DNA of 8,869 nucleotides from positions 1 to 8,869 of the forward strand of contig CAYPHA010000122.1 in assembly GCA_964410215.1 (NCBI GenBank), written 5' to 3'. The notes beneath the pieces are model-generated. The model saw nothing but the letters and a program-made list of their open reading frames with translations, was not told the origin of the DNA and made no database searches. Shown here in pieces: positions 1 through 5,900 of this stretch. The position numbers were made by a program, and so were the translations under genes. The stretch's first letter is position 1, and each line of letters begins with the position of its first letter. The stretch is from CAYPHA01 sp964410215. GTDB lineage: Bacteria > Calditrichota > Calditrichia > Calditrichales > CAYPHA01.

Positions 1-335
1 TTCGTCAGCGAATACCGCACCCCCGCCTGCGCCGCCAGATTGATCACCACATCAATCTGCTCTTCTTTGAAAAGTTCATTTAAAGCACTGCCATCCGCCA
101 GATCTATTCTGACGAACCTACTGTTGCTATATTTTGTATTTTTTATTTTGTATTTTGTATTCCTCTCGCTATCCTTCCGGTCAAACCCCAGATCCACCAG
201 CCGGTCATATTTCAGATTAATATCATAGTAATCATTAATCACATCCAGTCCGACAATATCATGGTCCGTCATTGTCAGCTTTTTTGTCAGATGGTAGCCG
301 ATAAAACCGGCGGTGCCGGTGATGAGTATTTTCAT
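1..335 (-). CDS. NAD-dependent nucleotide-sugar epimerase, UDP-glucuronate 4-epimerase type (3' part beyond the window)
   Basis: This is an extended short-chain dehydrogenase/reductase of the nucleotide-sugar epimerase family. Such enzymes oxidise and re-reduce the sugar C4 with bound NAD in the cytoplasm, supplying precursors for surface polysaccharides. The visible 111 residues begin MKILITGTAGFIGYHLTKKL, with the GxxGxxG dinucleotide motif at G7, G10 and G13. An acidic residue at the end of beta-2 (D31, in GLDVIND) would bind the adenosine ribose. NLAAQAGVRYSL at 99-110 is typical of UDP-glucuronate/UDP-galacturonate 4-epimerases (CapI/WbpP-like), as is NDYYDINLKYDRL at 34-46. The YxxxK catalytic motif lies outside the window. 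The ATG at 335-333 follows a good ribosome-binding site (GGAGAGG, about 4 bases upstream). Residues 59-69 (NTKYKIKNTKY) are encoded by a heptanucleotide tandem repeat, in a loop that is variable in the family. Exact substrate is uncertain; the family call is firm. Confidence 0.88.
   Translation of the reverse strand, partial: MKILITGTAGFIGYHLTKKLTMTDHDIVGLDVINDYYDINLKYDRLVDLGFDRKDSERNTKYKIKNTKYSNSRFVRIDLADGSALNELFKEEQIDVVINLAAQAGVRYSLT
130..161. repeat. Heptanucleotide tandem repeat inside the epimerase gene
   Basis: Four full 7-bp units plus 4 bases are seen on the plus strand: TATTTTG, TATTTTT, TATTTTG, TATTTTG, TATT. Read on the coding (minus) strand, the units give a seven-residue periodic peptide, NTKYKIK then NTKY. 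The array lies in frame in a variable surface loop. Seven is not a multiple of three, so gain or loss of one unit would shift the frame, while three units would preserve it. Confidence 0.85.
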
Positions 336-364
336 TGCCTCTCCTAAAAAGTAATTTAAGATTT

Positions 365-519
365 CAGAGCTCAGAACTCTGAGCCCAGACTGTCATCCCG
401 GGCGGAATGAGCGACAGCGAATGCAGACCCGGGATCTCATCATTGAAAAACGAGATCCCGGATCATCGCTCACTCTGTTCGCTTCGTCCGGAATGACACT
501 TACTGAGTTCTGAGCTCTG
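365..519. repeat. 155-nt imperfect palindromic repeat element (MITE- or REP-like)
   Basis: The outer arms are a perfect 15-nt inverted repeat, CAGAGCTCAGAACTC at 365-379 and its reverse complement at 505-519. Inside, TGTCATCCCGG at 391-401 pairs with CCGGAATGACA at 488-498 with one mismatch. The innermost arms, CCGGGATCTC at 429-438 and GAGATCCCGG at 452-461, pair perfectly around a 13-nt loop. The middle portions (GAGCGACAGCGAA against a sequence with GCTCACT and TTCGCTTCG) are partly complementary. Fragments resembling one arm recur at 704-730 and 2062-2102, so this is a dispersed family. No ORF of its own is seen. A non-autonomous hairpin element is the best reading; mobility is not shown. 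Confidence 0.75.
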
Positions 520-575
520 CCATCTGGGTTCTACTTCAGTCTGACGTGATCCAGATACGCCTCCCTGCGCTTTGG

Positions 576-689
576 TCATTCCGTGGTAAAAATACCAACT
601 GCCCTGATGTGTGTCAAATCCATTTGCAGGCTTCCGCCAGACAGTGACAGGGCTAATAGTGCGAAAAATAGGATGGTTGCTTTTTTCAT
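576..689 (-). pseudogene. Short signal-peptide ORF, probable remnant of a secreted-protein gene
   Basis: A 37-codon frame starts at 689 with MKKATILFFALLALSLSG, a textbook Sec signal peptide with two lysines, a hydrophobic core and small residues. It then stops after only about 19 further residues (…AVGIFTTE). No clear ribosome-binding site precedes the ATG. Another reading frame stays open across the same DNA and encodes protein-like sequence including FDTHQGSWYFYHGMTK, before running into the palindromic element at 519. This suggests a decayed or frameshifted gene whose 3' part was lost next to the repeat. It could also be a chance ORF. No product can be named. Confidence 0.3.
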
Positions 690-703
690 AGGATTTAGAA
701 GTT

Positions 704-730
704 AGAGCTCAGAGCCCGGATTGTCATCCT
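704..730 (+). repeat. Partial copy of the palindromic repeat's left arm
   Basis: AGAGCTCAGAGCCCGGATTG followed by TCATCCT matches the left arm of the element at 367-397 (AGAGCTCAGA, GAGCCC, TGTCATCC) in the same order, lacking about 6 bases. The matching right arm is not recognisable, so this is a truncated or degenerate copy. Confidence 0.5.
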
Positions 731-910
731 TTAGGATCTTTGTATGTGGTGACGTGGAGCTCCCGCTCGCCCTAGGAATATTTAAGATTAAAGATGAAAG
801 ATAAAAAAATCAACATTGGCTGAGAAACTCCCGCTTTTTCGCTTTTCCATATTTAGGATAATAAATAAAGCATCTCCGTTAAAAGTCGATCATTCTTAAA
901 TATAAAATAG
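731..910. other. Gene-free AT-rich spacer
   Basis: Nothing coding is seen here on either strand. The stretch becomes strongly AT-rich from about 780 towards nadE. Together with the repeats and the small ORF at 336-730, it completes a 629-base region with no convincing intact gene. Confidence 0.5.
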
Positions 911-938
911 TTAACTCAAATTTTATATATTGTATATA
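911..938 (+). promoter_or_regulatory. Candidate sigma-70-like promoter of nadE
   Basis: TTAACT (911-916) and TATATA (933-938), spaced by 16 bases, each match four of six consensus positions. They lie in an AT-rich run just before the gene. Transcription would start near 945, giving a leader of about 20 bases that just includes the ribosome-binding site. In such AT-rich DNA other hexamer pairs are possible. Confidence 0.3.
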
Positions 939-952
939 TATGGCGTTTAAAC

Positions 953-958
953 AAGGAG
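953..958 (+). promoter_or_regulatory. Ribosome-binding site deciding the GTG start of nadE
   Basis: AAGGAG ends 6 bases before the GTG at 965. An ATG at 940 lies upstream of this site in another frame and meets a stop at 973, so it cannot start nadE. This supports GTG as the real start. Confidence 0.7.
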
Positions 959-964
959 CATTTC

Positions 965-1933
965 GTGAAATTTAGTCGTGAGGTTTTGAAAATCGATCCG
1001 GAAGCGGAACTGAAAAAACTTACTGATTTCATTATCCAACAGGTGCGGACGGTATACCGCCGGAAAGGTATCATTGTCGGATTGAGCGGCGGTATTGATT
1101 CCGCCTGCATGGCCGCCATTGCCGTTCATTCCATTGGTAAGGAACGGGTGGTCGGGCTTGTCCTGCCGGAAAAGGAATCCAATCCGGTCAGCGCTGCCTT
1201 CGCTATCAGGCATGCCCAGGAACTGGGTATCGAATTCCGTGAAGTGGATATCACGCCTACCGTTGACAGCGTCGTGAATTACCACTGGCGGGATACTTTT
1301 ATCCAAAACCTGCTGCCTGAATACCAACCGGGTTACAAATACAATATCACCCTGCCTACTGACCTGCTGGAGCGGGATGCGTTCAGTTTCTATAACCTTC
1401 AGGTTCAAATGCCCGATGGAGAGATAAAGAAAAAGCGTCTCAATCTGGACGAATTCCGCGCTATCACCTCCTTTGCGAACATCAAAATCCGCTCCCGGAT
1501 GCTGCATCTGTACGCCGAGGCGGACCGTCGCAATCTGATCGTCGCGGGTACGACCAACCGGACAGAATTCCTATTAGGCGATTTCTGTAAATACGGCGAC
1601 GGTGGCACGGATATGGAACCGCTCACCCATCTGTATAAAAATCAGATCTATCAGTTGTCGGAATACCTTGATGTAACGCGCGAGATCATCGATCGTCAGC
1701 CCAGTCCGGATACCTTCAGTCTGCCGGTCAGTGACCAGGAGTTCTTCTTCCGTATTTCTTTCGACAAGCTGGATCACCTGCTTTATGCCTGGGAGCACGA
1801 GGTATCCGCTGAGGAAACTGCCGGAGTATTGGACCTGTCTACGGAGGCCGTTCAGCGCGCTTTTAAGGATTTTACATCGAAGTACCGCGCCACCGCGCAT
1901 CTGCGGCGCATGCCGGCGACGATGGAAAAATGA
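965..1933 (+). CDS. nadE: NAD(+) synthase, ammonia-type (NadE), long form with central insert
   Basis: This enzyme catalyses the last step of NAD synthesis in the cytoplasm: nicotinate adenine dinucleotide is adenylated with ATP and then amidated. The 322 residues contain the PP-loop SGGIDS (41-46) of the N-type ATP pyrophosphatase fold. They also contain the conserved block GTTNRTEFLLGDFCKYGDGG (195-214) with EPLTHLYK following, which binds substrate and ATP. There is no N-terminal nitrilase-type glutaminase domain, so ammonia is the expected direct nitrogen donor. Common NH3-dependent enzymes are about 245-280 residues. The extra length here is mostly a segment at about 105-165 (NYHWRDTFIQNLLPEY onwards, including PDGEIKKKRLNLDEF), between the nucleotide-binding part and the IRSRM motif at 175-179. 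The GTG start is chosen from the AAGGAG site. Transcription is monocistronic and convergent with the toxin-antitoxin operon. Confidence 0.93.
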   Translation: MKFSREVLKIDPEAELKKLTDFIIQQVRTVYRRKGIIVGLSGGIDSACMAAIAVHSIGKERVVGLVLPEKESNPVSAAFAIRHAQELGIEFREVDITPTVDSVVNYHWRDTFIQNLLPEYQPGYKYNITLPTDLLERDAFSFYNLQVQMPDGEIKKKRLNLDEFRAITSFANIKIRSRMLHLYAEADRRNLIVAGTTNRTEFLLGDFCKYGDGGTDMEPLTHLYKNQIYQLSEYLDVTREIIDRQPSPDTFSLPVSDQEFFFRISFDKLDHLLYAWEHEVSAEETAGVLDLSTEAVQRAFKDFTSKYRATAHLRRMPATMEK

Positions 1934-1960
1934 ATGAGATAGTAATAGTAGAGAAGGTTA

Positions 1961-2034
1961 CAGGAAGCAGGAAGCAGGAAGCAGGAAGCAGGAAGCAGGT
2001 AGCAGGTAGCAGGAAGCAGGTAGCAGGTAGCAGG
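1961..2034. repeat. Heptanucleotide tandem repeat array downstream of nadE
   Basis: Ten full 7-bp units plus CAGG are seen, with only two unit types: five CAGGAAG, two CAGGTAG, one CAGGAAG, two CAGGTAG. The block pattern (A5 T2 A1 T2) points to expansion by unit and sub-block duplication. The array begins 27 bases after the nadE stop and is non-coding. The Leu/Pro/Ala/Cys-rich frames on the minus strand are only the array read in translation. Confidence 0.95.
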
Positions 2035-2050
2035 CGGGTTCCCCGCCTGC
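2030..2050. other. Perfect stem-loop at the end of the heptamer array
   Basis: GCAGGCGGG (2030-2038) pairs perfectly with CCCGCCTGC (2042-2050) around the loop TTC. The left arm starts inside the last repeat unit. It lies 97 bases after nadE and could stall polymerase or protect the 3' end, but no T-run follows on either strand, so it is not a standard intrinsic terminator. Confidence 0.6.
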
Positions 2051-2061
2051 AAAACAAATCC

Positions 2062-2109
2062 GTCATCCCGGTTGGAGACTATTTGTGCAAGATCTCATTA
2101 TTATGAGAT
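2062..2109. repeat. Partial copy of the dispersed repeat, overlapping the antitoxin 3' end
   Basis: GTCATCCCGG (2062-2071) and GATCTCATTATT (2091-2102) match GTCATCCCGG (392-401) and GATCTCATCATT (433-444) of the palindromic element, in the same order and orientation. ATCTCAT (2092-2098) and ATGAGAT (2103-2109) form a perfect 7-bp stem with a 4-base loop. This stem covers the last codons and stop of the antitoxin gene. Confidence 0.5.
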
Positions 2110-2379
2110 ATGTAAACTAATTTTTTTACCCAGTGCAGAAATGTATTTTGTCAAAGTAGATAATCGAATATCTTCAGAATGATTTTCTATTCGAGATATA
2201 GCAGATTTCTTTGTGTTAAGTTTTCGAGCTAATTCTTCCTGAGTTATGCCAGCTTGCTCACGAGCTTGCTTTAATAAGATTCCCAATTTAAAGTTTTCAT
2301 AACCTTCATCAAAATTATCGAGCAGATAGGTACTTTGTTTTTTACGTTTATTGATATATTTAGTTAAATCATCCATCAT
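2101..2379 (-). CDS. higA: XRE-family helix-turn-helix antitoxin (HigA-like)
   Basis: This 92-residue protein should neutralise the toxin encoded just upstream and repress the operon. The helix-turn-helix lies at about 36-88: LLKQAREQAGITQEELARKL then NTKKSAISRIENHSEDIRLS, with TQEELARKL as the first helix and SAISRIE as the recognition helix. This is the standard Cro/C1 (XRE) pattern. The charged N-terminus (1-35) is the probable toxin-contacting part. The gene overlaps the toxin gene by an ATGA junction. Two ATG codons are adjacent (2379 and 2376). A GGGAG site lies 3 bases before the first and 6 before the second, so the second may be the true start. Its end falls in a copy of a dispersed repeat. 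The gene is clearly AT-richer than its neighbours, suggesting acquisition by transfer. Confidence 0.88.
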   Translation of the reverse strand: MMDDLTKYINKRKKQSTYLLDNFDEGYENFKLGILLKQAREQAGITQEELARKLNTKKSAISRIENHSEDIRLSTLTKYISALGKKISLHIS

Positions 2380-2723
2380 TTTCTCCCTGCCAAATATTCA
2401 CGCTTGCGATTTTCTGCAAGTTTAATTTCATTCTTTGGAGTTTTTTGAGATTTTTTCACAAATCCATTAGTAAGTACAATTACATTCATTCCTTCCAAAA
2501 AGCACAAAAATCTGTATATATTTGAACCATATTTTATCCGAATTTCCCAGATGTCAGCAGTATTTTTAAGCTTCTTAAAATATTGAAAGGGTATGACCTC
2601 CAGTTCACTTACTAATTTGAGAACCCAGGCGACTTTCTCGAATTGTTTATCGTCAAGACTATCAAGGAACGCTTCAACCGGACAGGATCCACTTTCTGCC
2701 CTATAAAAAATGATATCGCGCAT
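2376..2723 (-). CDS. higB: RelE/HigB-superfamily toxin (phage Gp49-like)
   Basis: The 115-residue product is a type II toxin of the RelE/ParE fold, Gp49-like branch. Family members usually act as ribosome-dependent mRNA endonucleases. Diagnostic sequence includes IWEIRIKYGSNIYRFLCFLE (58-77), with the basic and aromatic R62, Y65, Y70 and R71, and GFVKKSQKTPKNEI (87-100), equivalent to the family's FxKKTQKTP segment. The early PVEAFLDSLDD (15-25) is also typical. An ATG 21 codons upstream is in frame, but the added residues (FFHLLLLTYLLTFP) are hydrophobic and atypical, and the family N-terminus starts at MRDIIFY. I therefore place the start at 2723, although no strong ribosome-binding site is visible. 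The toxin-first order and overlap with the antitoxin match higBA loci. Exact target and activity are not shown. Confidence 0.88.
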   Translation of the reverse strand: MRDIIFYRAESGSCPVEAFLDSLDDKQFEKVAWVLKLVSELEVIPFQYFKKLKNTADIWEIRIKYGSNIYRFLCFLEGMNVIVLTNGFVKKSQKTPKNEIKLAENRKREYLAGRK

Positions 2724-2730
2724 GGGAAAA

Positions 2731-2748
2731 GTTAACAAATAAGTTAAC
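2731..2748. promoter_or_regulatory. Candidate operator of the toxin-antitoxin operon
   Basis: GTTAACAAATAAGTTAAC holds two perfect GTTAAC palindromes with centres 12 bp apart, 8 bases upstream of the toxin start. Paired palindromes close to one helical turn apart are typical binding sites for XRE antitoxin dimers that autoregulate their operon. Binding by this antitoxin is inferred. Confidence 0.4.
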
Positions 2749-2804
2749 AGAAGTAAATGAAAAAAGTTTCTATAAATAATATCCACACGAGAGAATTCGA
2801 ACTT

Positions 2805-2814
2805 GTTAATTAAC
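2805..2814. promoter_or_regulatory. Further GTTAA-TTAAC palindrome upstream of the toxin-antitoxin operon
   Basis: GTTAATTAAC is a perfect 10-bp palindrome sharing its half-sites with the two GTTAAC boxes nearer the toxin gene. It could be a distal operator. AT-rich palindromes also occur by chance, so this is tentative. Confidence 0.25.
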
Positions 2815-2821
2815 TTGGGGA

Positions 2822-2871
2822 TGGGTCAATTTTAGTGATAAAAGTGGTTCAACTTTCAGCGATAATCTACA
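2822..2871 (-). mobile_element. Probable orphan end of an IS21-family insertion sequence
   Basis: Two imperfect direct repeats are seen: TGGGTCAATTTTAGTGATAA (2822-2841) and a 21-base relative starting TGGTTCAACTTTCAGCG (2845-2865). IS21-family ends carry several such GGTCAA…GATAA-type repeats. Read on the minus strand, the outer tip is TGTAGATTATCGC (from 2871), beginning with the TGT usual for the family. No istA or istB transposase reading frame is present, so this is a relic. The assignment rests on recalled family features, not on a search. Confidence 0.45.
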
Positions 2872-2876
2872 CTAGA

Positions 2877-2902
2877 ATAAGAAAAAGGCTTGTACTGAGC
2901 CT
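2877..2902 (-). terminator. Candidate intrinsic terminator of the polysaccharide operon
   Basis: On the minus strand AGGCT, a 7-base loop (CAGTACA) and AGCCT form a 5-bp stem (2902-2886), followed directly by TTTTTCTTATT. It sits 33 bases after the stop of the deacetylase-exporter gene. The stem is short, so efficiency is doubtful. Confidence 0.4.
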
Positions 2903-2934
2903 GTTTCCTGTTGCCCGACTGGCAGTAATAGGGG

Positions 2935-5900
2935 CTAAAACAAATAATTCAGATTAAAAAATATCTCATTCGAGCGATACACATCGCTTGTGGAGAGGTT
3001 ATTGTTCAGGGAGATGTTCAAATAGCGAAACAACCGGGTGGTGATTTGCAGCGCATTCTCGACATAACCGCCGTTATCCATATCATATTTCCAATACACG
3101 GTGTTCGTAAGCCGAAAGGCGTTTGCAGGGTATAAAAAATACAGGCCGGAACCGATAATTTTGCGATTATCCGGTGTCCAGAACGGAACGGCCGATTCAA
3201 AATGACGGGAAGCATCCTGATAGGTAAATTCAAAAACAGGGCGTGTTTGTACGGAACGGAGATCATAGCGTTGAAGATGTATGCGTGCAAAGGATTCCGT
3301 TTGCCAGATACCGGTTTTATACCGCATTAACTTTGTAGATACCGATGTCTGAATGCTTCCGTCATACCAATTGTCTTCATGGTAAACCGTCACAGCGTTC
3401 TGGTTGTAACGTTCTTTTATGGCGCTGTAGGTCATGACCGGACTGTGTGACAACGCAACCGATGTGTACACACCTGTTGAAAAACTGACACTGAGGGACG
3501 GATAACTGTTCGAAAAGTAAAAGGCGTTATTTATGGCCACCTGTATCTGTGAGGATCCTCCCTTCAGACCTTTCTGATAGAGATATCCAAGCTGATATCC
3601 GCCCACTTTTTTCACTTCCGATATCAGTTTTGACTGTACGGAAATTCTTTCCGTGCTAAAACGGTGTATCGCATGGTATTTCTGTCCGGTTTCCGCATAG
3701 ATACCGCTGGTTAAATAGGAATGGTCATAATTATCCTTCCTTAACTGACCATAGGTTGCGATGTTTTTCCTGAATGTGTCCCGTTTTTCATATTCCAGAT
3801 TTCTCACATCCTGTTTCGAAAAGAGGGCCGGATAGCGGTCATACACCTCCAACCGGTCTGATACGGATAGTTTTTGAATCCAACCGGTAATTTGCGTATG
3901 TATCCCCTCCTCCAGGTCCTGATCCTGTACCAATGGATACAGGAATCCCAGGCTTTCATTATAAAATCCTTCATTGAATAAAGAAGCACCGATGTGCGCT
4001 CGTACGGCATCATTATCCGGTTGATCCGACATGATTCCGGCCGCATAGTCCAGATACTCGGCATAGCGTCTGGCGGCCAGGAACCAATCCAGTTTCTTTC
4101 TCTGTTCGATTTTATCCGATTTTTCCGCCCAGTACAACGCTCTGGAGAAATCCTGCCCCACATAGGCATAGAGCTCGGCAATCTGTCCGCTCAGTGGTTG
4201 CAATTGTCCGTAACTCGTTCTCGGGAAATCACCCAGATAGGAAAGGGTCTGCTCCGGTTTGTCATACCAGATGGATCGCTGCAGGAAATAAAAATAAACA
4301 GAATCCGAATCGCCGGCCTTTTCAAGGTACGGCATAAAGGTGTTTCTGACTTTTGGCCAGTGCTCCGGACCGTTATGTATTTTGGCAAATCGCAGGAGCG
4401 CCGCTTCCTTGTCCGGAGAAATGTCCAGCTCTTTCTGCATGAGCCAGTCTGCATCCGGAACGGGCGGATTGCCCAGTTTCTTAAGAAAATAACGAAAGAT
4501 CCGGACCGATTGAAAGGTCTCCCAGACCTGCAGCCTCCGCTTTAAAAATTTCCAACCATCCGGGACCTGTTGATTCCAGACATAGAACCGGGTCAGGCGT
4601 TCCAGATCCGCTTCTTCCCACGCATTCTCTTTCAATACGTTCTCTTCCAGTATACCGATGGCAATATCAATTCTTTCCGACTCCAGGGCCAGTTTGATCG
4701 CGTTCTCCCGGGCCGGCCCGGAATCCGGATTATCCTTCAGCAGATCAAGGGCTTTCTCTAACCTCATCTGAAGCATATACGCAGCGGAACCTTCCTGCAT
4801 ATACGCGAGATATCGCTCTACTGCCTGATCCTGAAGGGTTGACAATTCCGGACCGGATGGTTTTTTTTGAAAGTGGTAATTAGGGAATTCCAGCGACGCC
4901 TGATCGGTAACAAATTCATACAGATGGCCCTCCCACAATGCATAGGAGTGATATGCCGAGGCGAGGTTCTTCAGGCGTTCTTCGATGGCCTCTTTTTTTG
5001 AATTCGAAACAAAAATATTCCAATAGCCTTTATGACGCTCCGGCCCGTTTCTCTGAACGGCATAGGTGCGGGAATCCGCTTTGTGACTTACCGACAAATT
5101 CCGCCAGGTCCGGATAATCGGCCCTCCATCAGCAATGGTTTCAAATTGCATATAGGGATGTATGGCTTTATTCTTTTTTATCCATTTTTTCAGACTTCCG
5201 TACAGGCTTTCCGGATTGCCGGGCGTGTTACGCCACCACAGATTCTCCTCATTGCGACCGTGGTATTCCGAATTTTCATTATGACCGTGAAACACATCGT
5301 CGGGATGAATGAAATGGTTCCATATACCGGTAAAGATGTACAAATTCTCCTGTAAGAAAAACAGGGCATCGGAATACACGTAACCAAAGGTAATCCGGGG
5401 GATATCGAAAAGCAGTTTGTTGTGCGGATCCGTATCGAACTCACGGGCCTCCCCGAACTCCTTATCACCCAGATAAAGGGAACAGTAATATTTAATGGAA
5501 GGCATTCCGTCCGTCAGTTTGTTAAGACCGGTTGAATCGATATCATTGCTGGGAGGGACATACGAAACGGGCAGAGGCCCCAGGTCATCGATGCGCCAGC
5601 GCTTTCGAACCGACTGCAAGGCGGTTACGATCAGGTCCATATTTTTCCAGTCTCTCTGCCACAGGGAAACATGATTATATCCGTGGAAACCCAGCTCGTG
5701 TTCCGACTTAACGATTTGCCGGGCAAGCCAGGGACTGCCCTGTACAACCTTTCCATCGATCGTGCTCCTGCCCCCTTCCCACATTTTGAAATCAAAGGGT
5801 GGAAGCGTCCGGCGGTTATAATTAAAGGCGGGAAACGCCGTATATTTCACACCGAACGAATCGGCGAGTGCCAGCATATCCGGCCACCATACGTTTACAA

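Noticed and set aside
940..975. ATG at 940 as the nadE start or as a leader peptide gene
   Set aside because: It is out of frame with nadE and stops after 11 codons. The ribosome-binding site lies downstream of it, so it is most likely chance.
1961..2034. CRISPR array
   Set aside because: The units are 7 bp with no spacers; it is a simple tandem repeat.
2030..2050. Intrinsic terminator of nadE
   Set aside because: The stem is strong but there is no T-run on either strand, so it is listed only as a stem-loop.
1852..2066. Leu/Pro/Cys-rich repeat proteins on the minus strand
   Set aside because: They are translations of the 7-bp array plus antisense nadE, without a ribosome-binding site or family features.
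2376..2786. Longer toxin start at 2786 (136 residues)
   Set aside because: The extra 21 residues are hydrophobic, do not match the family N-terminus, and would run through the GTTAAC operator candidate.
3994..4545. 183-codon plus-strand frame opposite the deacetylase-exporter gene
   Set aside because: It is an antisense shadow. The minus-strand frame has clear domain structure and this one shows none.
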